In this document: positions 41,266-49,653 of the stretch, one piece after another
Layout of the letters: the number at the start of each line of letters is the position of its first letter
Numbering within the stretch: the first letter of the stretch is position 1
NCBI GenBank assembly: GCA_019750915.1
Contig: JAIENY010000005.1
Span: 78,952 to 142,951 of the forward strand
DNA length: 64,000 bases
Reading direction: 5' to 3'
Origin: Xanthobacteraceae bacterium
GTDB taxonomy: Bacteria; Pseudomonadota; Alphaproteobacteria; Rhizobiales; Xanthobacteraceae
The notes under the pieces: generated by a model
What the model saw: the letters and a program-made list of their open reading frames with translations, nothing else
What the model was told of the DNA's origin: nothing
The model's database searches: none
Made by a program: the position numbers and the translations under genes

Positions 41266-42536
41266 CGTCGAATTTGACACTTGCCCAACGTGCAAGGAAC
41301 ACCCACGCGCGTTATCAAATCTGCCTCATCCACCCATTCGATCCGCGCGGCCAGAAAGTTGGCGGTCTCGAGACATACATTCGCGATTTCATTACGTTTC
41401 ACCCCGCCGACACCGATCTTTTGTTCATCGGCGTTGATTCGATCGGTGACCTTGAACTTGGCCGAATCCATCGGCTGACATTTCGAGGGCGCGATTTCGA
41501 TTTTCTGCCGATCCTGCATTATTCTGACGAACAGGCGCGCGAGGCCGCGAAAACGATCCGGTCATCGCTGACGGGGCAGTTCTTTGCAGCGTTATTGCGT
41601 CATTTCACGATGATCGCCCGGCAAATTCGCTCCCGGCGGTGCACGATCGACCTGCGGCGGGTGGAATTTTCCTGGCTTCCCGTTATCCTTCGGTTGCCAT
41701 TTGTGCAGATGCTTCATGGTGAAGGCGCACCGAAACTGAAGATGGACTCGCTGCTGCGGAAATACTCTTTCGTGCACAACGCGGGCGAGCGGTTTGCGAT
41801 CGCCACAAGTGAGAAGTTTCTGTGCGTCAATCCGTTCATCACGGAGCGACTGCAAAAGACCTATCCCGGTCGGAAGGACAAGATCGATACACTGTGGACC
41901 TGGGTCAACACGGATATCTTCCAGCCGAAGCCGTTTCCGGCGGACACATCTGCATTTCGGTTGATTTTCGCCGGCCGCCTTGACGAATTCAAGCAGCCTG
42001 CCCTGATGTTCCAAACCATCAACCGGCTCAAGCAAAAGCTTGCTGGAAAGATAAAGATAGAGTTTCACTATGTCGGCACCAGCGATCCTTCGCGTTTTCC
42101 CGAATTTGGTGAAATCGCGGATGTCACCATTCGCCACGGCTTCAAGGATGCTGTTGGATTGGCGAATCTGATTGCCTCCGTCCACGCAGGAATCCTGACG
42201 TCCGAATTTGAAGGTATGCCGCGATGTGTGTTGGAAACTCTGGCTGTTGGGCGGCCCGTGGTTGCGATGCATCTGCCCCAACTTGAGGCGGTCATTCGCG
42301 ACGGCAAGAGCGGGTATCTGGTCGAACGCGATAGCACGCCTGACAAATGGGCCGATGAGCTGGCGAACCGCTTCATCATGATTCAAGAGCGCATCAATGC
42401 GGGGGAAATCTCGCCGCAGACCGTCGCCACGTCCATTGAGACTTTTACACCAGGAACCCAGCTCGCCCGCGTATTTCGCTATCACCAGCAAATCCAGAAC
42501 GCACGCCGATCGGTTGCAATGTCATCGACGTCATGA
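41262..42536 (+). CDS. Glycosyltransferase family 4
   Basis: A 424-residue GT4 enzyme. ICLIHPFDPRGQKVGGLETY near the N-terminus is the glycine-rich acceptor loop. The donor half has FRLIFAGRLDEFKQP near residue 230 and LTSEFEGMPRCVLETLAVGRP with the paired Glu residues. It overlaps the GT26 gene by four bases and precedes another GT4 gene by nine, so the three glycosyltransferases are expressed together. It probably adds one side- or main-chain sugar of the repeat unit; donor unknown. Confidence 0.9.
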   Translation: MTSNLTLAQRARNTHARYQICLIHPFDPRGQKVGGLETYIRDFITFHPADTDLLFIGVDSIGDLELGRIHRLTFRGRDFDFLPILHYSDEQAREAAKTIRSSLTGQFFAALLRHFTMIARQIRSRRCTIDLRRVEFSWLPVILRLPFVQMLHGEGAPKLKMDSLLRKYSFVHNAGERFAIATSEKFLCVNPFITERLQKTYPGRKDKIDTLWTWVNTDIFQPKPFPADTSAFRLIFAGRLDEFKQPALMFQTINRLKQKLAGKIKIEFHYVGTSDPSRFPEFGEIADVTIRHGFKDAVGLANLIASVHAGILTSEFEGMPRCVLETLAVGRPVVAMHLPQLEAVIRDGKSGYLVERDSTPDKWADELANRFIMIQERINAGEISPQTVATSIETFTPGTQLARVFRYHQQIQNARRSVAMSSTS

Positions 42537-42545
42537 GAGGCAGGC

Positions 42546-43766
42546 ATGAAGCTCCTGTTGCTGACAAGTGAATTTTCTCCTGCGAATGGCGGAATCGGTA
42601 CTTATGCGCGCGAGATCGCAACGGCGGCGTGGGAACTCGCGGCCGATGTTACCGTCATCGCGCCGGATTATGGGAAGGATAACGACGATAGCGTTTACCC
42701 TTTTCAGGTATCGCGCTTTCGCGGCGGACTTCATTCCATGCGTGATCTGCCTGCGAAGATCCGGCTGACTCACAGCCTGACCGCGAAACATCATTACGAT
42801 GTCGTCCATGCCGCCGATTGGCCTTTTTTTATTCCGGTCGCGATGGCGCGCCGTCAAATCAACGGACGGATTCTCATGACGGTGCACGGCACCGAGATCA
42901 ACGAGACTCAGACGCCGCTCAAGCGGCTTGCGATTCGCGGTGCCGGCGTATTCGGCCCACGCATGGAAGTTGCCGCCAACAGCCGCTTCACGAGAAACCT
43001 CTTCTGCGAGCGATTTCCGATCGAGCCGGAAAACATCACCTCCATTCCGCTCGGCGTATCGGATTTCTGGTTCGACGGCCCCCCGGCGCACATGAGCTCA
43101 CGTTGGAAGTACGGACTGGAGCCCGACCGAATCGTCATGGTGACGGTCGCCCGGATCACCCGGCGTAAAGGCCATCATTTGACATTGGCGGCGCTTGAAA
43201 TGCTTCCGGAGGAGATACGACAGTCCGTGAGCTGGCTTGTCGTCGGCCCGCCGGGTGAGCGAGATTACTACGAGGAATTCCGCGACATGGTCGAGCGCTC
43301 GCCCTGCGACGTAAGGCTATTGGGTGCGTTCCCGGACGAGAACATCCGTGAACTCTACAGCAACGCCGACGTTTTTTGCCTTACAGGTGTTCCGGATGCA
43401 TCCGGCCGCGTTGAAGGATTCGGACTGGTGTATCTCGAAGCCGCCGCTTGTGGCCTGCCGAGTGTCGCCACCGCAATTGGCGGGGTGGCAGATGCCATCA
43501 TCACGGAAAGGACGGGTGTTTTGGTCGACCCCAATGTTGCGAGCGTGAGCAGCGCGATCGCGCGAATTGTCACCAACGATGATCTGCGCAAAAGAATGGC
43601 AAATGACGCTCATTCGCATGCACGCACAATGTCCTGGCGGCGTTGCGCGAGCAGAACTTACGGCCTGCCTCACACCGCGTCACCTTTACCAGCCGAGGAT
43701 CTTTTGAATAGCGCGATTCCGCTCAGAGTTGCCCCGCAAACGGCTTTGCTTCGGACGTCCGGCTAG
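42546..43766 (+). CDS. Glycosyltransferase family 4
   Basis: A 406-residue GT4 enzyme. The N-terminal SEFSPANGGIGTYAREIATA is the typical glycine-rich loop, VHAADWPFF lies in the acceptor half, and VTVARITRRKGHHLTL followed by EGFGLVYLEAAACGLPSVAT forms the donor site with both Glu residues. It closely follows the other GT4 gene and differs in sequence, so the two should add different sugars. A hypothetical secreted protein gene starts two bases after its stop. Confidence 0.9.
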   Translation: MKLLLLTSEFSPANGGIGTYAREIATAAWELAADVTVIAPDYGKDNDDSVYPFQVSRFRGGLHSMRDLPAKIRLTHSLTAKHHYDVVHAADWPFFIPVAMARRQINGRILMTVHGTEINETQTPLKRLAIRGAGVFGPRMEVAANSRFTRNLFCERFPIEPENITSIPLGVSDFWFDGPPAHMSSRWKYGLEPDRIVMVTVARITRRKGHHLTLAALEMLPEEIRQSVSWLVVGPPGERDYYEEFRDMVERSPCDVRLLGAFPDENIRELYSNADVFCLTGVPDASGRVEGFGLVYLEAAACGLPSVATAIGGVADAIITERTGVLVDPNVASVSSAIARIVTNDDLRKRMANDAHSHARTMSWRRCASRTYGLPHTASPLPAEDLLNSAIPLRVAPQTALLRTSG

Positions 43767-43768
43767 AT

Positions 43769-44182
43769 ATGCGGCGAGCGGCTCTATTCCTCTTCGCTGT
43801 TTTTGCTGGATGTTCGTCCGCGATGGCGACAGACAATTGCATCAAGAGCCGTGAATATCTGTTCGGCGGACTGGCCGGTACTTTGCCGATGCCATCGGCG
43901 GCGTATACGGATCGAATTAAGACCTGCCAGGCAGCGGCAGCGATGCCTAACGTCAAAGATGCCTATATTCTGAGAGATGGCGGCATCGCAGTTGTGCCGA
44001 AGCAGAATACGATCTCAGCAACAGCTGCGACGTTGTCGCAGTTTTGCGACACATACCCGACCTCGACTCTGCGCTTTCTGAGCCAGAAGGACCTGCTTCT
44101 AAACCGATCTCTGCCGGATATCGTACGTATTTCATCGACGTCCGCGACAACTTGCAAGAAAGTCAAGGGACTGGACTATTGA
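43769..44182 (+). CDS. Hypothetical secreted protein, last gene of the exopolysaccharide arm
   Basis: A 137-residue protein with an N-terminal signal (RAALFLFAVFAGCSSAMA); the Cys in FAGCSS could be a lipobox variant. The mature part has four Cys that could form two disulfides, and a mixed helix/strand pattern with no family I recognise. It begins two bases after the GT4 stop, so it is translationally coupled to the exopolysaccharide genes and probably acts in the periplasm on the same pathway. Function unknown. Confidence 0.65.
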   Translation: MRRAALFLFAVFAGCSSAMATDNCIKSREYLFGGLAGTLPMPSAAYTDRIKTCQAAAAMPNVKDAYILRDGGIAVVPKQNTISATAATLSQFCDTYPTSTLRFLSQKDLLLNRSLPDIVRISSTSATTCKKVKGLDY

Positions 44183-44185
44183 ACG

Positions 44186-44204
44186 ACCCGGATCAGGCCC
44201 GGGT
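44186..44204. terminator. Candidate terminator stem between convergent genes
   Basis: ACCCGG-N7-CCGGGT forms a six-base-pair GC-rich stem four bases after the stop of the hypothetical secreted protein and upstream of the end of the debranching-type gene. No T-run. Confidence 0.4.
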
Positions 44205-44238
44205 ACGCCACGTTGTACGGCGGCCCAAATGCGGGGCA

Positions 44239-46416
44239 TCAATCGAGGACGACTTCGACATTCCCATCGTTTCTCAGGACTTCGCCCCTCACCGCCAACC
44301 CATCGCGGTAAAATCCTAGCTCGACACGATGACCGTTGACCTCGAGATTCCTTATCTCCACAGCATCGATAAACGACGGCAGGGCTGGGCCAACGACCGC
44401 GATCCGATTTCGACCGGCGTCGAACTCAAAACCAAGACAAGCCTGTAACAATGCGAGCGGTGTCGCACTTGCCCAGGCTTGCGGTGAACATGCCACCGGG
44501 TAGCTGGTTGGCGCCTGTCCCCGACTCCGTTTGAAGCCGCAGAACAATTCCGGCAGTCTGTTCAACTCCATCTGTGACGCGGCATCGCTAAGTGACTCCA
44601 GCACAGTCGTTGCCGCCTTTTTGAAGCCATAGCGCGCAAAGCCGAGGGCGGCCAGCGCGTTGTCGTGTGGCCAGACCGAGCCATTATGATATGACATCGG
44701 ATTGTAGCGGCTTTCCCCGTCTGCCACCGTACGAAGTCCCCACCCCGACAGAAATCTCGGTGACATCATGGTCTGCACGACGCGTTCTGCGCGTTCGCCG
44801 GACGCCACTCCCGAATACAAGACATGCGCGGCGTTCGAGGTTTTGACCTTGCACAGGTCACCCTTGCCGTCGATCGCAATTCCGTAAATGCCAAGCTCTT
44901 CGCACCAGAACCGATCCTCCAACTTCGCGGCGAGCCGAGTGGCGTCCCGGAGCAACTTCTCTGACTTTTCTCCAAGACCCAGCTGCTTGGCGACGAGGGC
45001 GATCGAACGCTTTGCCGCGACGACATATGCTTGCACCTCAACCAAGGCGATGGTTCCCTCAGCTAAACGACCATCCGCATGGAAGATGGAATCGAAAGAA
45101 TCTTTCCAGCCCTGATTGACGAGACCGTCTTCCGAGTTACGCGCATGCCTCAGAAATCCGCTTGGATCATTTAACGAATGACGATCAATCCAATCAATCG
45201 CTGCCTCGATATTCGGCCAAAGCTCCGCAACCAGTCTCAGATCACCAGTCCGCATTACGTATTCACCGGCCAGGAAAACGAAAAGCGGCGTTGCGTCGAC
45301 ACTGCCATAGTATTGTCCAAAGGGCACTTCGCGGAGCCGGGCCATTTCACCGCGGCGCATCTCGTGAATGATCTTGCCCGGCTCGGCATCGTTGAGTGGG
45401 TCAACGGAAGTCGCCTGGAGCGCCGCGAGTCTTTTAAGAACACCTGCGGCAACCGACGGCATGCACCACAGTAACTGCAGAGCGGTGATGATCCCGTCCC
45501 TGCCGAACGTGGTGGAGTACCATGGCACCCCCGCGTAGGGATAATCACCTTCTGGCGTGCGTGTCATCAGCAGACTCAAATCCGCAAGCGAACGTAAAAT
45601 GATCTTGTTGAAGATGTCGCTCGATGTCTCCACCGCGATTTCGCCGCGGCAGGCCTGAATGCGGGTTCGCGCGGAGTCGCGCAAATTCAAAAAGAAATCT
45701 GGTGTGCGTATCTTCCGGGTCTCTCCCACCGCAATTGCGACAAAAATCGAGCTGCGCCCCTTGGGCGGAAGCCGAAGCCGATAAGTTGCGCGATGCTCCG
45801 AGAGCATATTTGGCGCCGGCTCAAAATGCAGGGTGGTGGCATAGGGCACGCCGTCCAGCGACGTATATTTCAGCTCAATGTCTTTGGCATCGAGAACAGA
45901 CTTGGCTCTTACGCCGCGCTGGTCGCGCCGCATTCCCCGTGCTTCAAAGATGTCGGCAAAATCGTTCTCGAAAAGGACGTCCAGTTGAAGCTCGACGTCT
46001 CTTTCGGCAAAATTACGAATTCCGAAGCGGGTAAAAAGAGTGTCATTCCAGACGAACAGCGTCCGAACGATATGAATTGAATCTTTCGGCAACACGACTT
46101 TGCCATGTTCATCGCAGAAATCAGGATTGGTCAAATCTACCCGGATCAGCTCGTTGTCGTTGCGTACGCTCGATCCGAGAAGAAGGGTCGGGTGGCTGTT
46201 CAAGAGCAGCTCAAGCCGGGACAAAAATCGCGTATCCTGATTGAACATTCCATCGGATTCACCCGAAGCAACACCGATGTCACCGTGACTGTCGATAACA
46301 GCGAAGGTGTCATTATGCTTGAGTGTATATCTGGGCCGTTCCGGCGCACCTTTCGCCGGAATATAGAACGGTGTTTCTCTCGGCGTCTGATCAGGCTTAA
46401 AGACTTCGCGACCCAT
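44239..46416 (-). CDS. Amylo-alpha-1,6-glucosidase / glycogen-debranching-like protein
   Basis: A 725-residue protein. An N-terminal beta-rich domain (SGESDGMFNQDTRFLSRLEL, about residues 50-290) is the glycogen-debranching N-terminal domain; the C-terminal (alpha/alpha)6 barrel has GVPWYSTTFGRDGIITALQL and RYNPMSYHNGSVWPHDN, both typical of MGH1/GH63-like glucosidases of this group. AGGAG six bases before the ATG at 46416 sets the start over the track start. Cytoplasmic by lack of signal. Natural substrates of this rhizobial subgroup are not known to me. A good EcfG-type promoter lies upstream, suggesting general-stress expression. Confidence 0.88.
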   Translation of the reverse strand: MGREVFKPDQTPRETPFYIPAKGAPERPRYTLKHNDTFAVIDSHGDIGVASGESDGMFNQDTRFLSRLELLLNSHPTLLLGSSVRNDNELIRVDLTNPDFCDEHGKVVLPKDSIHIVRTLFVWNDTLFTRFGIRNFAERDVELQLDVLFENDFADIFEARGMRRDQRGVRAKSVLDAKDIELKYTSLDGVPYATTLHFEPAPNMLSEHRATYRLRLPPKGRSSIFVAIAVGETRKIRTPDFFLNLRDSARTRIQACRGEIAVETSSDIFNKIILRSLADLSLLMTRTPEGDYPYAGVPWYSTTFGRDGIITALQLLWCMPSVAAGVLKRLAALQATSVDPLNDAEPGKIIHEMRRGEMARLREVPFGQYYGSVDATPLFVFLAGEYVMRTGDLRLVAELWPNIEAAIDWIDRHSLNDPSGFLRHARNSEDGLVNQGWKDSFDSIFHADGRLAEGTIALVEVQAYVVAAKRSIALVAKQLGLGEKSEKLLRDATRLAAKLEDRFWCEELGIYGIAIDGKGDLCKVKTSNAAHVLYSGVASGERAERVVQTMMSPRFLSGWGLRTVADGESRYNPMSYHNGSVWPHDNALAALGFARYGFKKAATTVLESLSDAASQMELNRLPELFCGFKRSRGQAPTSYPVACSPQAWASATPLALLQACLGFEFDAGRNRIAVVGPALPSFIDAVEIRNLEVNGHRVELGFYRDGLAVRGEVLRNDGNVEVVLD

Positions 46417-46441
46417 TCGAAACTCCTGCTTGTCGCAAGCG

Positions 46442-46466
46442 AACGTCCTCTTCGGCGCACTGTTCC
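46442..46466 (-). promoter_or_regulatory. Predicted EcfG-type general stress promoter
   Basis: On the minus strand GGAAC (46466-46462), 16 bases, then CGTT (46445-46442): an exact match to the alphaproteobacterial EcfG consensus GGAAC-N16/17-CGTT. It would drive the debranching-type gene with a start about 25 bases downstream. Confidence 0.65.
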
Positions 46467-46487
46467 ATAATTGCCCGGAATGGAACA
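46461..46487. promoter_or_regulatory. Inverted repeat joining divergent GGAAC elements
   Basis: TGTTCCAT-N11-ATGGAACA is a perfect eight-base-pair inverted repeat that places a GGAAC -35 element on each strand. The plus-strand copy (46482-46486) is followed after 17 bases by CATT, one mismatch from CGTT, so it is a weaker candidate promoter for the PRC-barrel gene. Confidence 0.45.
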
Positions 46488-46541
46488 ACTCACAGCGCCG
46501 GCGCATTGTGCGAATAGCCAAAATCCGGCCTGAGGTACACC

Positions 46542-47180
46542 ATGCTTCTCAACAATGATGAAAAGTCGGCACTCCAAAAAGGAGCAATTACGCTCTCAAT
46601 ATGGATCTTGTTTTTGTTGGGGCCGACGCAGGTCGCATGGTCCCAGACACCTGACAGTTCCTCCCCGCAACCTTCGCCGAGTCCCGACAGTACCACAAGC
46701 CAGCCGGCACAAAATCCAACTTCTCCACCACTCCCGGCGACTGGCACCGATAAAAATTCGACGCCAAATCCACGTTCCGGCTCGGACGGAATTCCCGCGA
46801 TGGTTATCGATAGTAGCCAGGCCCAGGGAATTCTCGGCACTCAGGTTCGCAGCAGCGCCGGCGAGGATATGGGCCGCATCGTTGATGTGGTGGTGGATAA
46901 GCAAGCGCAGGTTCGCGGCGTTGTCATCGATTTCGGCGGATTCCTTGGCGTCGGAAACAGGCAAATCGCCGTCGCCTGGAGCGCCATACGCTTTTCCCTG
47001 CAAGACAAGAGTGAAACGCTCGTTGTCGATTTCACACGCGATCAACTGAGGGCAGCTCCCGCCTATAAGGCCGGTGAGCAGATCGTCCTGTTAGGGCCGC
47101 CGAAAAATAAGGCGAGCACAACAAATGCCACCAATGGAATGGCGGGTGACGCGCCTGAGAAAAAAGCGCCAGCGCAATAG
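46542..47180 (+). CDS. Secreted PRC-barrel domain protein
   Basis: A 212-residue exported protein. A signal segment (ITLSIWILFLLGPTQVAWSQ) is followed by a Pro/Ser/Thr-rich low-complexity linker to about residue 85. The PRC-barrel beta domain then spans about 90-190 (LGTQVRSSAGEDMGRIVDVV, RGVVIDFGGFLGVGNRQIAV). PRC-barrel proteins of this exported type are frequent general-stress genes in alphaproteobacteria. Divergent from the debranching-type gene across the GGAAC inverted repeat. The MFS gene follows 11 bases later. Confidence 0.88.
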   Translation: MLLNNDEKSALQKGAITLSIWILFLLGPTQVAWSQTPDSSSPQPSPSPDSTTSQPAQNPTSPPLPATGTDKNSTPNPRSGSDGIPAMVIDSSQAQGILGTQVRSSAGEDMGRIVDVVVDKQAQVRGVVIDFGGFLGVGNRQIAVAWSAIRFSLQDKSETLVVDFTRDQLRAAPAYKAGEQIVLLGPPKNKASTTNATNGMAGDAPEKKAPAQ

Positions 47181-47191
47181 GCGATTTTGTC

Positions 47192-48445
47192 ATGGACGCG
47201 CCGCGTCATCCAAAACGAGCCGGTGCAAACCGCGCCAAAACCGCGATGAGTTCGGCCAGAAGCGCATCGGGACTGGATTGGTTCGTTTTCTTCCTCGCCG
47301 ACATACAGACGGGGTTCGGTCCGTTCATCGCAGTTTATCTGACCGCCAGCAAATGGAGCCAGTCCGATATCGGACTTCTCCTGACCGTCGGCTCGTTGAT
47401 CGCCCTATTCGGCCAGATTCCGGCCGGGGCACTTCTGGATGCAATTGCAACGCCTCTTCGCGTGGCCGCAATTGCCGTTGCAGTGATCGGAGTAAGCGCA
47501 CTGATTTTTGCGCTTGCTCCGACCTATCTCGGCGCCTACACCTCACGCGTCATGCAGGCAGGTGCAAGCTGCCTGCTCGGACCCGCGATAGCCGCGATCA
47601 GCCTCGGCCTTGTCGCGCGCAGCAAGGTTGCAGAGCGGCTGGGCCGCAATGCTTCGTTCGCTTCTGTCGGAACGGCCATTGCAGCGGCTGGAATGGGATT
47701 GTGCGGATATTATATCTCCAATCAAGCCGTGTTTTTCGTCACCGCCGCTTTTGCCCTTCCCGCTTTGGCCGCGCTGTTTTTCATTTCCCCGAGCGATATT
47801 GATCCGCAACGGGCGCACGGAGGCAACAAGAAAAGCTTCGTGAGTGTTCGGGACGTTGTGGAATTCGCCCTGCAGCACAAGGCGGTCTTCATCTTTGCGC
47901 TATGCGTTTTTCTTTTTCACCTCGCAAATGCCGCGGTATTGCCGATCGTCGCGGGAAACTTGACACAGCGATCCAGCTCCACCGCAACAATTTTCATTGC
48001 AGCGGCAATGCTAGTCCCGCAATTCATCGTCGCAGTGATTTCTCCGTGGGTCGGGCGCATGTCTCAGCGTCACGGCCGAAAGTCATTCCTGCTGGCGGGG
48101 TTTATCGCGCTCGCGATAAGGATTGTGCTGACCAGCTATGTGACGGATCCGGTCATGATCGTTGTGATTCAATCGATCGACGGGATATCCGCCGCCATTA
48201 TCGGCGTGCTGGTGCCGGTGACTGTTTCCGACCTCACCCAGGGCACAGGCCGTTTCAACACCGTTCAGGGCTTTATTGGGTCTTCAATGGGCATCGGTGC
48301 ATCGATCAGCACGACACTCGGTGGATTTCTGGCAGATCGCTATACAACATCAACGTCACTAATGATGCTGGCCGCCGTAGCTGCCCTTGCAGCCATCGTC
48401 GTGTGGCTCCTGATGCCGGAAACTCTGCAAGATGACAACGCCTGA
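47192..48445 (+). CDS. MFS transporter
   Basis: A 417-residue major facilitator with twelve predicted helices. FFLADIQTGFGPFIAVYLTA marks helix 1; the helix 2-3 loop region and the two halves are joined by a central basic segment near residue 210 (DIDPQRAHGGNKKSF). VGRMSQRHGRKSFLLAGF is the MFS motif-A-like loop of the second half. Substrate unknown. It is co-directional with the PRC-barrel gene and ends convergent to a GT4 gene with a four-base gap. An in-frame ATG at 47247 is an alternative start. Confidence 0.88.
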   Translation: MDAPRHPKRAGANRAKTAMSSARSASGLDWFVFFLADIQTGFGPFIAVYLTASKWSQSDIGLLLTVGSLIALFGQIPAGALLDAIATPLRVAAIAVAVIGVSALIFALAPTYLGAYTSRVMQAGASCLLGPAIAAISLGLVARSKVAERLGRNASFASVGTAIAAAGMGLCGYYISNQAVFFVTAAFALPALAALFFISPSDIDPQRAHGGNKKSFVSVRDVVEFALQHKAVFIFALCVFLFHLANAAVLPIVAGNLTQRSSSTATIFIAAAMLVPQFIVAVISPWVGRMSQRHGRKSFLLAGFIALAIRIVLTSYVTDPVMIVVIQSIDGISAAIIGVLVPVTVSDLTQGTGRFNTVQGFIGSSMGIGASISTTLGGFLADRYTTSTSLMMLAAVAALAAIVVWLLMPETLQDDNA

Positions 48446-48456
48446 CAGCTCAGGCG
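48439..48456. terminator. Palindrome over convergent stop codons
   Basis: CGCCTGA-CAGC-TCAGGCG is a perfect seven-base-pair stem with a four-base loop. It contains both stop codons of the convergent MFS and GT4 genes. It is the strongest of three such structures in the window and a plausible bidirectional terminator. Confidence 0.5.
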
Positions 48457-49517
48457 CGGATCAGTTGAGGACGAAATGCAGTCGCGGCTTTCTTTTCAGC
48501 AATCATGCTCCGGTACAGCGTCAGATAGTCCTGCGCCATCCGCGTCGATGTAAATCGCTCCTCAAATCGCCGGCGCACGTTTTCTCTGGAAATTTGACGC
48601 AAATTATTTACGGCGCCCACTGCGCTGGTCTCGTCCTCGACGACAAATCCCGTTTGACCATCCTCGATGATCTCCTGCACCGATCCGCGGTTGTAAGCAA
48701 TCACCGGCGTGCCGCATGCCATCGCTTCGATCATTACCAGGCCAAACGGCTCTGGCCAGTCAATTGGTACCAGCAGCGCGAGGGCGCCACTGAGAAAATC
48801 CGGCTTCTGTGCGTCCGTGATCTCACCGATGAAATCGACGTGCGGCATACTCATCAGCGGCTCAATCTCATTCTTGTAATAGTCCGCGTCGGCGCGATCG
48901 ACCTTGGCCGCAACCTTCAACGGCAATCCACTTCGCTGGGCGATTCTGATCGCACGATCGACGCGTTTTTCCGGCGAAATTCGCCCGAGAAATGCGAGGT
49001 ACGATGGCTTAGCGGGCTGCGGAACCAAAAGGCTCTGCGGTAATCCATGGTGGATTGTAGCTGCCCAATTTGCCTTATGAACAGGCCGCCGTTGTGCATT
49101 CGAGATCGAAACCACCGGAACGGACGAAAACGTCTCGAACACCGGCTGATGTTCCGGCAAATCCAGACGCCCGTGCAAGGTCGTCACGAAAGGAACATTT
49201 TGGCGCATCATCACTGAAAACGGATAGTAATCGAGATGGAAGTGAAGGATGTCGAACTCTTCCGCGCGGCGCCGGACATGTTCGATCATCATCATATGCA
49301 AGGCGTAAGGATCACGTACGGATCCATCGAGCCTCAATGCCTTGGGCCACATCGGCTCGAGCTTCGCACTCGTGAGCGAGTCGCCGCTCGCAAATAACGT
49401 AACGTCGTGTCCCAGCGTAACAAGTTCCTCCGTCAGCCAGGAGATGACGCGTTCCGTGCCTCCGTAAAGCTTGGGAGGAACGGCTTCCGTGAGTGGCGAA
49501 ACCTGAGCGATGCGCAC
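48450..49517 (-). CDS. Glycosyltransferase family 4
   Basis: A 355-residue GT4 enzyme. The N-terminus RIAQVSPLTEAVPPKLYGGT with ERVISWLTEEL is the glycine-rich loop. The donor half has LAFLGRISPEKRVDRAIRIA and EPFGLVMIEAMACGTPVIAYN with the paired Glu residues. The GTG at 49517 with GAGGT upstream is the start; the track start at 49655 adds a spurious 46 residues. Proteins of this type often neighbour debranching-like glucosidases in rhizobia, as here, which hints at a shared soluble glycan or glycoside pathway. Confidence 0.88.
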   Translation of the reverse strand: MRIAQVSPLTEAVPPKLYGGTERVISWLTEELVTLGHDVTLFASGDSLTSAKLEPMWPKALRLDGSVRDPYALHMMMIEHVRRRAEEFDILHFHLDYYPFSVMMRQNVPFVTTLHGRLDLPEHQPVFETFSSVPVVSISNAQRRPVHKANWAATIHHGLPQSLLVPQPAKPSYLAFLGRISPEKRVDRAIRIAQRSGLPLKVAAKVDRADADYYKNEIEPLMSMPHVDFIGEITDAQKPDFLSGALALLVPIDWPEPFGLVMIEAMACGTPVIAYNRGSVQEIIEDGQTGFVVEDETSAVGAVNNLRQISRENVRRRFEERFTSTRMAQDYLTLYRSMIAEKKAATAFRPQLIRA

Positions 49518-49570
49518 GGCAGACCTCACTTTCTGACTATTATGTGAACGCGCGAGCGTCGTGAAAAAAC

Positions 49571-49595
49571 AACAAGTCCTGGGCTCAATCGTTCC
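49571..49595 (-). promoter_or_regulatory. Weak EcfG-like promoter candidate
   Basis: On the minus strand GGAAC (49595-49591), 16 bases, then TGTT (49574-49571), one mismatch from the EcfG consensus. It lies about 55 bases before the GT4 start. Confidence 0.35.
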
Positions 49596-49653
49596 TGCGA
49601 CGCAACAATTTTGCTGGCTACGTGTTGTCTGTGGGCGCAACGGAAGAAGAGCC

